A stretch of 64,000 bases of DNA from Anodontia alba (lineage: Eukaryota; Mollusca; Bivalvia; Lucinida; Lucinidae). The first letter of the stretch is position 1. Each line of letters opens with the position of its first letter. Both the position numbers and the translations under genes were made by a program. Below are positions 22,027-33,669 of the stretch, piece by piece. The notes beneath the pieces are model-generated. The model was not told the DNA's origin and ran no database searches. It saw only the letters and a program-made list of their open reading frames with translations. Where the stretch lies: positions 18,184,191-18,248,190 of the forward strand of contig OZ024830.1 in assembly GCA_964016985.1 (NCBI GenBank), read 5' to 3'.

Positions 22027-22631
22027 TGGTTCAACTCTTGAGCCCCAACTCTTGGGTTGGGGTTTGACGATATGTCTTTTGCTTGGCCCGCCGTGGTTCA
22101 ACTATTGGTTTTTATTTACTCTGGCATACAGTAGAATTAGCAAGGAGTACTCGTCTTTGTTTATTATAGTGATTAATTTGATTTTTATGTTTTCGCTTTG
22201 ATGCATTGACTGAGTTGGGAGCCTTTATGCGAACCGAATTTTTATGTATTTCTGTATTAAGAGTAGCATCGGGACCCAAGGTGAAGTTAGTTAGCTGTAA
22301 AAGTGCTTTAAACCCCCTGGTGGTTTGCTCTACCGACCGTTCTAAGGCGGTGGTCCCGGTGTTAGTCTTACTCTTTGTTGCTTTGTAGTTTATTCTACGA
22401 GGCGATTTGTTGTATGTCTTTCCCTGTGTCATTTTGTTCTTGTACTTTTATCAGTTCTTTTAGTATTGCGATTACCTCGCTTGGGGAAGAGAGAGCTACT
22501 CTTAGTGCTTTTCGTACGTTTGTTCGGTTTGTGCTTGTTTAGATTTGTCGGTTTTCTCTTCCTCTTGGGGTCTGGGAAGGGCTGCGGTTTGTGATTGTGG
22601 CACTCCCTGGACTTTTCTCTTACCATTTTTT
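22027..22631 (+). mobile_element. Penelope-like element, 5'-truncated 3' region
   Basis: Starts near TTGGGTTGGGGTTTGACG, just after where the RT frame ends in longer copies. Runs through the family 3' region to GGACTTTTCTCTTACC plus T run. Confidence 0.88.
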
Positions 22632-23173
22632 CACATTTAATGTAAACCATTCATATAAGGTGTAAACCCTTATTTAAATTATTAATATTTCAAAATGAGG
22701 TCTGCTGCTATTTGAATTTGTGCTTTAAGAGTTAAGTAAATAGTATAGGTAATTTTTAAAGTCAGGTCATTTACATAATTACTTCAACATGAAAAAATTG
22801 CAAAGCAATGCTGTCAATTTTATGTAAAATATTTCTTTGTCTTAATTTTCTATTTAACTAGTTTTTTACCTGAATTTTTGACAAAAAGTTCAAAAACTGA
22901 GTGCACTATTGACAGAACAGAGATGCGACAGTTAAGTCAGGATATTAAAATAAATACTACTTTGCCATTTTTCTTTTCTCTTACCCTTTTTTGAAGTTAA
23001 ACCCGATTGTTTTGTAGTTTTCTATCCAAATGTATCAGGTAAAAAAAACAACTGGAACACAAAACTGAACTGTTTGTTCTCCATATAAATACATAGTCAC
23101 CTTATTTGAGATCTCTGGTGTTGCAAGACAGTACAGATTAATACTTCAGGTTGGTTCAGATGTTTTGCAAAAT
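22632..23173. other. Non-coding spacer between two Penelope tails
   Basis: AT-rich, no gene seen. The flanking tails point towards each other, 3' end to 3' end. Confidence 0.6.
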
Positions 23174-23651
23174 GAGGTAAGAGAAAAGTCCAGGGAGTGC
23201 CACAATCACAAACCGCAGCCCTTCCCAGACATCAAGAGGAAGAGGAGGAAACCGACAAATCCAAACAAGCACAAATCGATCAAACATACGAAAAGCACTA
23301 AGATTAGCTCTCTCTTCCCGAAGCGAGATAATCGCAATGCTAAAAGGACTGACAAACACAAGAACAAAAAGGCAGGACATACAACAAATCGCCTCGCAGA
23401 ATAAACCACAAAGCACCAAAGAGTAAGAGTAACACCGGGACCACCACCTTAGAACGGTCAGTAGAGCAAACCACCGGCGGTGGTGGGGGTGGGGAGGAGT
23501 TAAAGCACTTCTACAGCTAGCCAACTTCACCCTGGGTCCCGATGCTACTCTTAATACAGAAATACATAAAAATTCGGTTCGCATAAAGGCTCCCAACTCA
23601 GTCCATGCATCAAAGCGAAAACATAAAAATCAAATTAATCACTATAATAAA
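23174..23651 (-). mobile_element. Penelope-like element tail, minus strand
   Basis: Starts on this strand with GGTAAGAGAAAAGTCC, the reverse complement of the family 3' end, and reaches AATCACTATAATAAA. Contains a short G-rich expansion (GGCGGTGGTGGGGGTGGGG) near 23477. Confidence 0.88.
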
Positions 23652-24342
23652 GTACACTACAGAGGGGCTAGCCTTTTGACCTATTATTTATTTAGAATTT
23701 ACACACACTTTAGGAATCTTCTCTGATGTATCAAGCTGAAACAGACAAAAAGTATAAAAATATATTTAAAAAAAAAATCAGACAGTCTCTTCAATATAAA
23801 TTCTATAGCATATTTACAATTCAGATAAAGTTTTGATTAACATTTGATTTTTGATACTCAGGATAACCTGCATATTCCAAAATAAGGACATCACTTTGTG
23901 CATGAAACAGAATCCTAAAAGAGTATAGGTTCATGCACTATTTTGAAATTGTTTTGCTTTAGTTAAGGAGCTTTAAAAACCGTATTGATATTTTTTTTAT
24001 TTCTCCAGAAAAACGTGTTATGGGCACTCATTATAAGTGATACGCTGAAGCGCTTCTAATGAGTAGCGACAGCATATGTTTTCATGGGGAAAAAAAGAAT
24101 AAATATTTACCAGATACCCACTCTTGTCTAGACGTATAAATTTATATAGTTATATTCTGTATGAATAATTGTAATAACTATCATCACATTTTAATTTTAT
24201 TTTTCAAATATGCAGTTTAATTTACCGAAATGAAAGTTGGGATACAGGATATTAAACAGAGCAAAGTATCAGAAGGACAGAAACATAGTGGCGGTTTATA
24301 TACACCAACCTATTTATATTACTGATCATTATAAGATGGTTT
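23652..24342. other. Non-coding spacer with a degenerate hairpin module
   Basis: At about 24030-24085 an inverted repeat, GGGCACTCATTATAA...TTCTAATGAGTAGC, is flanked by TTTCTCCAGAAAAA and GAAAAAAAGAATAA. It looks like a far relative of the GAGGCGG-hairpin MITE core. Otherwise nothing is recognised. Confidence 0.5.
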
Positions 24343-24465
24343 TCGACCTTTTGTTCGAATTGCGCTTATTTGGTTTTGTCTGTTTTCTCTTCCTCTTGGT
24401 GTCTGGGAAGGACTGTGGCTTGTTATTATGGCACTCCCTGGATTTGTTAGTCTTACTTTTTTTGG
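24343..24465 (+). mobile_element. Penelope-like element, short tail
   Basis: About 120 bp: TTGTTCGAATTGCGCTT through GTCTGGGAAGGACTG and GGCACTCCCTGGA to a T run. More diverged than the other copies. Confidence 0.78.
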
Positions 24466-25593
24466 ACATTACACTGTTTCAAGATGGATCCGAAAAATGT
24501 TAAGTTTATATAGAAAAATGACCATAACTAGTATATTTTGATATACTCTGACAGTTTTGTTAGAATATAACATGGTTAGCTAACATTGAATTGTTGTTGG
24601 GATCCTAACTATAATGTTATAAAAGGGGTATACCTTTATACACGGATTGCTAAAGCACTGAATCATCCTGTAATATATGGTAATACATGTGGTGTGTTTG
24701 TGGTGTATTTGTAAATTTCTGAAATAACTTCCTATCAAGAAATAAGCAATCCCTTTTTGTTTGCTGTAAGAAATGAAAAAGACTTACCTCTCAAAACCAT
24801 AATCATTTTTATTTAACCAAGAAAGCCCAGTGTTCTACAGAGGGGACCTTGGCAAACAGTGTAGACCCAGATCAGATGACACAGAACATGGCAACTGATC
24901 ACGACCAACATTGTTTGCAATAAGTTCAGATATTTCTACAAAACATGACAGTAATAAAAACTAACCAGACGCCTCTTATATAGGAAATGAATCTATCCAA
25001 AGAGTTAAAGTCGAAGAATCCACATGGCACAAATGGGTAAAAGTGAGATTTTGCAAGACTGTTCAAAACATTTGTTCACATGATTTGTCCAGCTACCGAT
25101 TTTTCATCAAAGTAGCTTTGTTTAAAACCAATCCTGGCCCAGTACTCTAAACAGCTTGCACAGCTACCAGTTCTAGCATTGTCTTTAAAGTTTTTCTCTG
25201 AAGGAAGATCTAGGAATCATAGCTGGCCCATGCAAACAGCAAAGTCTCCGCTCAAATTGTGCTTCTATGCAGGCTCACCACGCTTGTTATGTTTGTGCCG
25301 TGTAGAGACCCAAGAAAGTCTCCCCCGTACATTCATTTAATGGTGTTATTATTTCAGGTGCCAGTGTTTGCACTTTACAATCCCCTTCCAAATTTTTTTT
25401 ATTTTTTTTTTGTCTGAACATTTAATATGTACACCCACTTCTTATTATAAGATTCATGAAGTGGATTTTTATTATTTCAAAGAAATATTTGTCTATTTTA
25501 AATTATTCAAACTATTCAACATGATTTATATAGAACTATATCAGGTATCAGATATCAAAGACTTTAATCCTCTTTATGCACGGTCGTAGAATT
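24466..25593. other. Non-coding AT-rich stretch
   Basis: No gene. A GTAGACCCAGATCAG motif at about 24860 and related sequence near 25215-25270 belong to a dispersed palindromic repeat also seen near 40.9 and 52.7 kb. Confidence 0.5.
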
Positions 25594-25877
25594 ATCAAAT
25601 TTAATTACTCGTCCACGGACAAGTAAATGGTCGAAAACCACTTGTCCAACCAACATATACTTGCCCGAAAATTAATATTTTTATTATTTCTCCAAGAACA
25701 CAAATGTTCTGTGTACTCTTTAGAAGGGCTTTGTTTAGACACGTCTAATGGATACCTGCAACATATATTGTCTTCTAGAAATAAGAATAGATTATAAGAT
25801 TATATCATAATCTGGATGCTCTTCTTATCTTCAACTATAAAGTTCTTGTCCCGCGACGAGTAAATTGAAATTTCTTA
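25594..25877. mobile_element. MITE with ACTCGTCC ends
   Basis: Left end AAATTTAATTACTCGTCC...GGACAAG; the right end is its inverted partner, CTTGTCCCGCGACGAGTAAA. Between them lies a decayed hairpin, TGTGTACTCTTTAGAAG...GTCTAATGGATACC, flanked by TTTCTCCAAGAACA and AGAAATAAGAATA. That layout is shared with the GAGGCGG-hairpin MITEs although the ends differ. Confidence 0.7.
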
Positions 25878-26200
25878 CTCGTCCTCAGAGAAATAGAACA
25901 TGTTGGACATGTTTTCCACAGCCCTGCTTATATGAGTTTTGATTTTAAGCAAAAATTGGGTCATATATGAAAGCCAGTTTGAGCATACACATGGAATTTT
26001 AGGGCTTAGCTTTAATGTCAATAATGGACCAAGTGTTAAAGCCAATTCAACATACAAATGGCATATATCATTTGATTATTTTGTACGATCCACTTAATGT
26101 AAATTTCAGTTTCTATTTTTCACATTATGAGGGTCCTGCAAAACGTTTTGTTATTGGGTTCGGATTACTTCAGTGCTACGTTTTATCTGACCTATTTTTA

Positions 26201-27621
26201 TTACAAACCTTCAAAGTATTCCCCATTAACTGAAACACATTTTTGTAACTTTTTTACCCAGTCGCGAAAAGCAGATAAATAGTCTTCTTTTGGTATCTGT
26301 TGGAGACACTGATAAATAGCGCTGCCAAATGAACTTCTTGACGTATACTTATTTCCAGAAAGCATTTTCTTAAGCCTTGGGAATAAAAAGAAGTCACAGA
26401 GACTCAGGTCAGGTGAATAAGGTGGATGGTTTAAAACTTTTGGTCACCTTCAACAGCTGCCCATTTTGCTTTCTGTTTTACTTGTTGTGATTAAGAGTGG
26501 CATCGGGACCCAGGGTGAAGTTGGCTAGCTGTTAAAGTGCTTTAACCCCCACCCCGCCCCCCCACCCCCCCCTCCCCCGGTGGTTTACTCTACTGACCGT
26601 TCTAAGGCGGTGGTCCCGGTGTTACTTTGGTGCTTTGTGGTTTATTCTGCGAGGCGATTTGTTGTATGTCTTACCTTGTGCCATTTTGTTCTTATGTTTT
26701 TCAGTCCTTTTAGCATTGCGATTACCTCGTTTGGGGAAGAGAGAGCTAATCTTAGTGTTGTTCGTACGTTTGATCGATTTGTGCTTGTTTGGATTTGTCG
26801 GTTTCCTCTTCCTCTTGGTGTCTGGGAAGGGCTTCGGTTTGTGATTGTGGCACTCTCTGGACTTTTCACATCTTTTTTTTTTTCTCACCTTTTCAGAAGC
26901 CAAAAAAGACTTTACAACCTTACACTTATGAGAGGAGGCGTTGTCATGTGAAAGGTGGACTCCTGACCATCCTTTGCTTGGTCCTTTCTTATTGTAAAAC
27001 ACATTTACTTTCCTAAGTACAGAATCCTTGTAGAATCGGCCAGTGACTGTATGACCAGATGGACAAGGCACTTGAACGACTGGCCCACTTAAATTAAAGA
27101 AAATTGCATACAACATATTTTTCGAACTTATGGTTCTCTTGGCAACACATGGGCGTTTTTGATCTTTTCGCTTCCATTGCTTATTATCAGCCCTTCTTTA
27201 TGGCTCAAACATGTGGACCCAGCTTTCATCACGTGTTAGCAAGTTAGAAATAACCCGACTATTACAGCCTTTGTATGTTTTCAAAAAGTTCCCGGACACA
27301 TTTAAGGCGTTGTGCCTTTTGCTCCTCAGTGAGCAAATGAGGTACCCACCTAACGCAAACCTTTCTCGGGTCCAAACGCTTTTTCAGAATTGTTTGCACA
27401 CTGCCTTCTGATATTCCAGTACAACTAGCTATATCGTTGACAGACAATCGCGCATCCTGTCCGACCACAATCTTTATAGCAGCGATGTTAGCCTTGGTAA
27501 CAGAGGTTATAGACCTTCCAGGACGGGTATCATCTTCAACAGAAAATTGCCCAGCTTTGAAAGCTTTAATCCACCCTAAAAACTGTGCGCATTGAAATGC
27601 TCTGAGGTCCATATATACCAC
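26201..27621 (-). pseudogene. mariner transposase, broken
   Basis: Cut-and-paste transposase. An N-terminal helix-turn-helix part (WIKAFKAGQFSVEDD, NDIASCTGISEGSVQ) lies at about 27300-27600. Catalytic motifs follow: RDESWVHMFEP (about 27200-27235), LSHDNASSHK (about 26920-26950), HPPYSPDL with CDFFLFPRLKK (about 26375-26430). The C-terminus NGEYFEGL ends at the stop at 26201-26203. The third catalytic residue is Asp, as in mariners. A Penelope tail (26488-26871) separates the second and third catalytic motifs, and there are extra stops and frameshifts. Confidence 0.88.
26488..26871 (+). mobile_element. Penelope-like element tail inside the mariner
   Basis: Begins ATTAAGAGTGGCATCGGGAC and ends at CTGGACTTTTCACATC, opposite in strand to the mariner gene. 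Carries a C-rich run (about 26549-26578) where sister copies have only a few C. Confidence 0.88.
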
Positions 27622-27930
27622 AATTTAATAAATATCTGCTTTGCATCTAATTAAAGCCTAATGCGGCATTTAATATAGCTACGAATTTCAGTCTTCCATT
27701 GTAACAAGTAATTGGTCAGTGTATATGACTGCATCTATTTCAATTTGAAATAACTCGGTCAGTTGGAAAGCAATTTGCACGAAATAAACGGGTATCGTTA
27801 GCTATTCAACACACCATTCAAGTGCAGTGAAGCATTTAAAAATATACCTGGGATAAAACAAAGGAAGCCTATTAGTGACAGATCTTTTTGCACGACCCTC
27901 GTAAAAGATATGATAGTTTTTTTTAAATAA

Positions 27931-28440
27931 ACGTCAAACAGATTGCCCTTGGAAACAAAGAACACATTACAGATTAATAAATGGGAGTCTTGGTTTTACT
28001 GAGACTCTTCAAAAGCTGTAATGAAGTTTGCAGTGCTGCTTACGAACTCTAGCGTAAACATGAGCAGAACTCCACTTTAAAATATACCACAATGGGCCAA
28101 TGCTCCAAAAGGAAACAAAATATAATCTGCACTATGGAGAAGTACGGGGAGACGTTCTACCGCCGCCACACGGCATTGACACAAGCTGCAGTGTAGTAAA
28201 CTAAAACGTCAAAAAGATAACCCATGGAAACAAAGAAAAAAAAAACCTACAAATTATGATATGAGAGTCTCGGTTTTATTGAGACTCTTCATAAGCAGTA
28301 ATGAAGCTTGCAACGCTGTTTACGCCTTCTAGCGTATACATGAGCAGAACTCTATTTTCAAATATACCACAATTGGCCTAGTGATCCCAAAGGAAATGAA
28401 ATATAATCAACACTACGGTGAGGTACGAGGAGATGTTACT
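27931..28440. repeat. Tandem duplication, 274-bp period
   Basis: Unit 1 starts ACGTCAAACAGATTGCCC (27931), unit 2 ACGTCAAAAAGATAACCC (28205). Shared blocks include TGGAAACAAAGAA, GAGACTCTTCA, GCAGAACTC and ATATACCACAAT. Clearly diverged. Source unknown; it begins 30 bp after the mariner. Confidence 0.85.
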
Positions 28441-28518
28441 AGTAAAATTTAAACTGTGAGGTTTGTTGTTTTTTTCTCATTTTTTTTTAAAAATCTCTTT
28501 TTTTTTTAAATATACATA

Positions 28519-28552
<34 letters not shown>
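28519..28552. repeat. (ATT)n microsatellite
   Basis: About eleven ATT units beside an A/T-rich tract. Confidence 0.95.
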
Positions 28553-28595
28553 TTGGTAGAGCTATATGTATATACATACCCATGGTGCTTTAGGT

Positions 28596-29430
28596 TGTCT
28601 AATGCCAGAATATGGTCCGTATCTCGGCAAAGCTAGCTCTGGAAGCAAAGCACTTGAAATAAAACTGTTCTAATTTTGGCAGCATCTCTTTTCTTCAACA
28701 ATTATAGTTATGTATGTCCTTTTAATATATATATATCAATATGGATTTGTTCTCCTTAAGACAATATTATACCATTTCATTTCAAAACTGTTAAGCTGTC
28801 CATGGATTTGAAAATATATTTCGTGGTTTTCCTTAGTTGCAATTTATTTTCCACTGCTGCAAGACAGATATCTTTTGTGTCTTTTCGCCTGCTTTCTTTA
28901 TAAAAAGAGTATTTGTCTGAAGGTTTTTTGTTTTTTTCTAGAAGACATTGTTTATTTCCTATTGGTGGATCTATTGATCCATCTGTTGATCCTCAAAGCA
29001 ATTGGTGCGTTTTACATATTCTGAAAACAGTGTTTTGTACACTGACATTATTATGCTTGTTCATTTTGTATTCTATGATGGTATTATTTTCCTGAGTTAA
29101 GCGTCTGTCTGTGTGAGTGTATGTTCCCTTTAAACTTTGAATATAACATTCTTTCCACGAGTAAAGTGGAAATATTGACGGATCTCCTACACATAACCTT
29201 GCCAGTATTGGAACTTAATTAATCTGATATGCCGCTCTTTCTTCCAAATTTCAAAAATACATTGATCAGCAGAAGCTTTTCTATATCATACATTTTTATC
29301 TCTGTCATGTTTATATCATTTTCCAAGAAAGAATTACAAAGTTCTCTTAATTTTTCTTCAGTAACATCAGTGCTGTCATATAGGTTATTTCCATAGCTTT
29401 TTTGCAGTTTTAGATGTGTTTTCTCCTATA
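28596..29430 (-). pseudogene. YqaJ-type exonuclease domain, 3' part of a split gene
   Basis: Minus-strand reading gives, in order, collinear pieces of the YqaJ (lambda-exonuclease-like) nuclease family. These are EEKLRELCNSFLE and IWKKERHIRL with SSN(T)GKVMCRR (29430-29160); CKTHQLL, GGSTDGSIDPP and CLLEKNK (about 28900-29030); then DICLAAVENKLQL, YFQIHGQL and YGP (about 28600-28860). In the family, GASPDG and LLEIK carry metal-binding acidic residues; here they read GGSTDG and LLEKNK. The frame breaks several times, so the copy is dead. The upstream half of the same gene lies at 33240-34075, beyond an inserted Penelope-like element. Family match is from memory of conserved blocks. Confidence 0.68.
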
Positions 29431-29467
29431 CTTCTAAAATATAAGAATCCGTATAAAAAGAACAGTA

Positions 29468-29880
29468 TGTACCCTAATATTTCTAAGTGCAATGCCAAGA
29501 GTTGCACCTGCTGCAATCATTTAATTTGTTAGTCAACTATAGTTTCCTCGGTGAATCATAGACGATTTTCAATTGTAAACAACTCTAATTTAGACTGAAA
29601 ATCAGAGGATGTTATATATGTTCTCACTTGCAGCGAAGGAGCCTGAGGAATGCAGTATGTTGGACAGACCAAACGGGCCCTTAAAACAAGGTTTAAGGAA
29701 CATTTGTTTAAAATCAAAAAAGCAAAGAAAATTGATACGTTTCTTTATCAACATTTCCGGAGAACTGGTCGTTCATGATCATCTAGTAAAGTTTTGGTTC
29801 AACCTGTTGAAAAAAATATACACAAGCCCAATTCTATCGAAAGATTCAAAAATATTTTAAGACATGAACTTGAACTTAAA
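29468..29880 (+). pseudogene. Cys motif plus GIY-YIG endonuclease domain
   Basis: GIY-YIG nucleases nick target DNA for the reverse transcriptase. A Cys/His-rich stretch (KCNAKSCTCCNHLIC) comes first (about 29480-29530), as in Naiad elements. The nuclease core follows: DVIYVLTC (GIY strand), QYVGQTKRALKTRF (YIG strand plus conserved Arg), KEHLFKIKKAKKIDTF and QHFRRTG. In-frame stops interrupt it before STIV, after NLD, after SEGA and after RTGRS. It leads into an ERFKNILRHELELKWIK block in a neighbouring frame. Confidence 0.8.
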
Positions 29881-29926
29881 TGGATTAAACGTTTACAAAC
29901 CCCTTTTCCATTTGGATTTAATGATA

Positions 29927-30099
29927 ATATTTACCATGAATTTGTTTGTGTTGAGGTTTTACGGCCCAGTCAACCCAATGGGGTCTTGTCGAGCGCGGTC
30001 AGTTTACCTAACCACATGTTTACTGGACAGGCTTAGTCCTCTAAGCGGTTAATCAGTATTGTGCACATTCTTTCGCCAGAAACTGATATTTACCATGAA
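29927..30099 (-). mobile_element. 5'-truncated SINE with 14-bp target duplication inside the Penelope copy
   Basis: The insert at 29941-30085 is flanked by ATATTTACCATGAA on both sides (29927-29940 and 30086-30099). It matches the 3' half of the SINE at 33678-33990 (GAGGTTTTACGGCCCAGTC, CTCTAAGCGGTTAATCAGTA); the tRNA-like head is missing. It splits the codons FNDNIYHE of the Penelope frame. Confidence 0.92.
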
Positions 30100-31190
30100 G
30101 GAAATATTTCTAAAATACCAGATTTCGATGTTTTTTCCCTTTTAGATATTAAAAAACGTAATAAACGATCCCATGGTAAGCGCAAAAATAGACATTTTAA
30201 ACGAAACATAAAACTGTCTTATCTCTTTTTGATTTAAATATTCTTTTAAATTCTGGACGTCATCAAATGCTTTCTAAACTAGCTTCACTGTCTATTTCTT
30301 TATTACGTAAGTTAGATGATGAGGCGAATAAATTTTATGATAGAAAACATGATTTGTACGAAACAGCTCTCCTTATTAGATGTTATACTCAACATGCTCC
30401 TCGTCCTTACATTGACACTGAAATTAACCACATTAGACACTTCATCAAAATTCCATTCATTAATAAAGGTATTGAATTCATAGATTTATCTAGCATATTT
30501 CGAGATAATAATGTGATATCAGCTATACCTTTGTATTTCAAAAACACGGAATCTCCTATTATTTGTTTTAAATATAACAAACCTATCCGTAATACTATAC
30601 TTAATTTCAATAAATTAGTTTCTGATCTTGATATTGAAACAAGTTCCCCTGATTCTTGAGATTGTAAAGATTCTAAATTTTGTTATCAACCAGCGGGTCA
30701 TATTGTCACTGGTAACTTGAAGATTATAACTGATTCACGAATCCGTTCAGTTATATCAAAAGGACCTAAATATAGATTCCCGGCCCACATTGATTTCAGT
30801 AAATGTCGGGAAACAATTGCCATTGCTTTAAATGATTATTGTACGCGTTGGTGTAAACGAGAGCATGTTGAGTCTAATGCTTTAAATAATTAGAAATTAA
30901 AGATTTTTTAAGATCATTGATAAATGTGTTTTAATTTATTCTAATAACCTTGATCTTCTCCCTCCTAAGCCTAAATTATCTTTTCGATATTTGAAACCAG
31001 GTATCCAAGTATTTCATAGGAAGTATGTTTTGGTTCCAGCTGATAAAGCTGCTAATAATGTTGTTGTTGTGTGACGACTTTTTTATATAAATACTCTAAT
31101 ACAAGAACTTGGTAGTACCAAAACATATGAACGGATTTCTACTGACGAGAGATCTATTGTTAATACCCATTCTATCGATATTACTGCTAA
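30100..31190 (+). pseudogene. Penelope-like element, linker region between GIY-YIG and RT
   Basis: Continues the element frame: IPDFDVFSLLDIKKRNKR, then an open stretch (30267-30656) with RCYTQHAPRPYIDTEINHIR and PLYFKNTESPIICFKYNK. CYQPAGHIVTGNLKII and FPAHIDFSKCRETIAIALND follow. Stops at about 30657 and 30891 and small frameshifts break it. Confidence 0.75.
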
Positions 31191-32565
31191 GTTTGCAGTG
31201 AGTATTAAAGAAAAGCAAGAGAGACTTCCTATATTATATTGGTTACCGAAACTTCATAAACGACCTTATAAAGCACGTTTTATTGCTAATTCTAGTTCAT
31301 GTATGATTACTGTTTTGTCCAAACTGCTAACTTTATGCCTTACTGCTGTTAAAAAACATTGGTTTAGATACTTTGATACTGTTTACGAAAGGGACGGAAA
31401 ATAACTATTTTTGGTTTATTAAAAATTCCAGTGCTGTTCTCAATAAATTTAAATCTAAAATCTTTCAGGCTTCTAAATTGTCCCCATTCTACACTGTGTA
31501 CTACGTTACCTCATCATCTTATAAAAGATAAACTTATTGATTTAATTAACCGAACGTTTATTCGGGAGAATACCCAATATTTGGCTTGCAACGAAGAATG
31601 TTCTTTTTTCACTTCTGATGTATACAATAATCACAATTTATGGTCGTGTCAAAAAGTCTGTGATGCCCTTGTTTATCTTTTGGATAATATTTTTATTAGC
31701 TTTGGAACTAAACTTTATAGACAAACTATTGGTATTCCGATGAGAACTAATTGTGCTCCTCTTGTTGCAGATTTGTTTCTTATTTGTTATGAGAGACATT
31801 TCATGAAGTCTCTCTCACGTGAAAAATCAGGCTGACATTATTGAGGCTTTTACTTTAACTTCAAGATACCTTGATGATTTATTAAATATTGACAATATTT
31901 ACTTCGACCAAATGCTGGGCCGCATATACCCTACAGAACTCCAATTAAATAAAGCAAATTCTTCCGATACCGAGGCACCTTTTTTGGATTTGAATCTATG
32001 TATATCTAATGGTACAGTTTCCACCAAACTTTATGATAAACGGGACGAGTTTGATTTAGATATAGTCAATTTCCCTTTTCTGGATGGCGATGTTCCCCGG
32101 CGTACCTCATATGGGGTATACACATCTCAACTTATTAGATTCGCCAAAGCTTCTTCAAATCTTAATGACTTAAACTACCATAATAAAGCCCTTACTGCCA
32201 AACTTCTTAGGCAGGGGTGTCGTTATTTTAAACTTCGTAAGGCGTTTTCGAAATTTTTTCGCAGACACAGTGCCTTGTTAGAAAAATATAGCGTCAGTCT
32301 GAAAACACTTCTGCAGCAATCTATATCGGAACCAGAATTTTAAGGTGACTTAGTGTACAGATTTAGAAAATTGGAGGTAAATCTAACTTTTCGGAACAAT
32401 TCAGGAAACTTATTAACCGTTATAAAAGAATTGGCTATAGCCTAGATATTATGCGGCAGACTGCATGCCTAGTTGTCAACCCAATCATTGTTGATGGCTA
32501 TGCTTCACTCTTTAATTGCACGACGGCGGTTCGGGCCTCAGACTCAGTGACGGCCTCTTCATAAA
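31191..32565 (+). pseudogene. Penelope-like reverse transcriptase
   Basis: RT core spread over three frames. Motifs: YWLPKLHKRPYKARFI (about 31234-31281), RQTIGIPMRTNCAPLVADLF (about 31719-31778; Arg where the family has Gly), SRYLDDLLNI holding the YxDD catalytic pair (about 31861-31890), and TEAPFLDLNL (about 31970-32000). The thumb and C-terminal part is FLDGDVPRRTSYGVYTSQLI to NRYKRIGYSLD. Frames break near 31405, 31830 and 32341, where TAA replaces a Tyr codon of the family sequence. YLDD is intact, but the gene is not. Confidence 0.85.
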
Positions 32566-33239
32566 ACTTTATCCAGTGGGTTGGGGCTTGACGATATGTC
32601 TTTGGCTTGGCCCGCCGTGGTTCAACTATTGGTTTTCATTTACTCTGGCATACAGTAGAAATAGCCATGAGTACTCGTCTTTGTTTATTATAGTGATTAA
32701 TTTGATTTTTATGTTTCGCTTTGATGCATGGACTGAGTTTGGAGCCTTTAAGTGAACCGAATTTTTATGTATTTCTGTATTAAGAGTAGCATCGGGACCC
32801 AGGGTGAAGTTGGCTGGCCGTAAAAGTGCTTTAAACCCCCGTTGGTATACTCTACTGACCGTTCTACGGCTGTGATTCCGGTGTTAGTTTTACTCTTTTG
32901 TGCTTTGTGGTTTATTCTACGAGGCGATTTGATGTATGTCTTACCTTGTGTTATTTTGTTCTTGTGTTGTTCTTGTGTTGTTTTTTTTTTTTGTTTGTTT
33001 GTTTTTTTTTGGGTTTTTTTTTTCAGTCCTTTTAGCATTGCGATTACCTCGCTTGGGGTAGAGAGACCTAATCTTAGTGATTTTGGTACGTTTGATCGAT
33101 TTGTGCTTGTTTGGAATTGTCGGTCTCCTCTTCCTCTTGGTGTCTGGGAGGGCTACGGTTTGTGATTGTGGCACTCCCTGGACTTTTCTCTTACCATTTT
33201 TTTGCTTAAGCTCAGTTAGTTTCCTTTAGCTGTGTATTG

Positions 33240-33668
33240 TTTTACTTTCAGCGTTTGATTGGTATTATTTGGGCGCTAATAATTTTGGCTCTGCCTATTC
33301 GCGGACTGAATACAATGAGTGCGAGCTTCGTACCAGTTACTGTTAGGAAGGTGACAGGAGACCATATGGCCCCTAGATTGTTTTCAAATGCCCCTCCAAA
33401 ACACCTTGTATGCCAGGATCCCCTGCCACATCGGTTTTTAACTTTACCACCATCAACTTTGGATCGTTTCGCCATCCAGCTTTCCGCCAAATTTGTAATA
33501 GAATTGCCATTTTTATCTGCAATACGATTAAGTGTTATTAAAACATCCTGAATTAATTCTTTAACATCTAATATTAAACAACAGTTTCTTCCTGCATATC
33601 TAGATTGGGTCCTTTTTTTCTGAAGGTATTTTTCGAAACTCACTTTGCTTTCAAAAATCAAAGGAGTC
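33240..33668 (-). pseudogene. YqaJ-family gene, 5' part, upstream of the Penelope insertion
   Basis: A 137-codon minus frame (33661-33248) with NLAESWMAKRSKVDGGKVK, NRCGRGSWHTRCFGGAFEN and WSPVTFLTVTGTK. These blocks match the conserved region preceding the YqaJ nuclease in an expanded invertebrate family, as recalled. The next part of the gene lies at 28596-29430, on the far side of the Penelope-like element. Confidence 0.6.
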
Positions 33669-33669
33669 C

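Larger units (their letters stand above)
26126..27903 (-). mobile_element. mariner element, complete ends, split by a Penelope tail
   Basis: Inverted ends TGAGGGTCCTGCAAAA (26128 on) and, on the other strand, CGAGGGTCGTGCAAAA (27901 down), each next to TA (26126-26127 and 27902-27903). Removing the inserted tail leaves about 1.38 kb, a normal mariner size. Confidence 0.88.
29431..33203 (+). mobile_element. Penelope-like retroelement with N-terminal GIY-YIG (Naiad-like), long copy
   Basis: Longest family member here: a GIY-YIG nuclease region first, then reverse transcriptase, then a 640-bp 3' region ending GGACTTTTCTCTTACC plus T run. Most Penelope elements carry GIY-YIG at the C-terminus; an N-terminal position defines the permuted Naiad/Chlamys group. 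It lies in antisense inside the YqaJ-family gene and itself carries a SINE (29941-30085). Its left edge is set only by where host homology stops. No long terminal repeat is seen. Confidence 0.82.

Noticed and set aside
23156..23596. 146-codon frame and similar frames in other Penelope tails, both strands
   Set aside because: The same frames recur in 5'-truncated 3' regions, shift between copies, and match no protein; they lie in untranslated tail.
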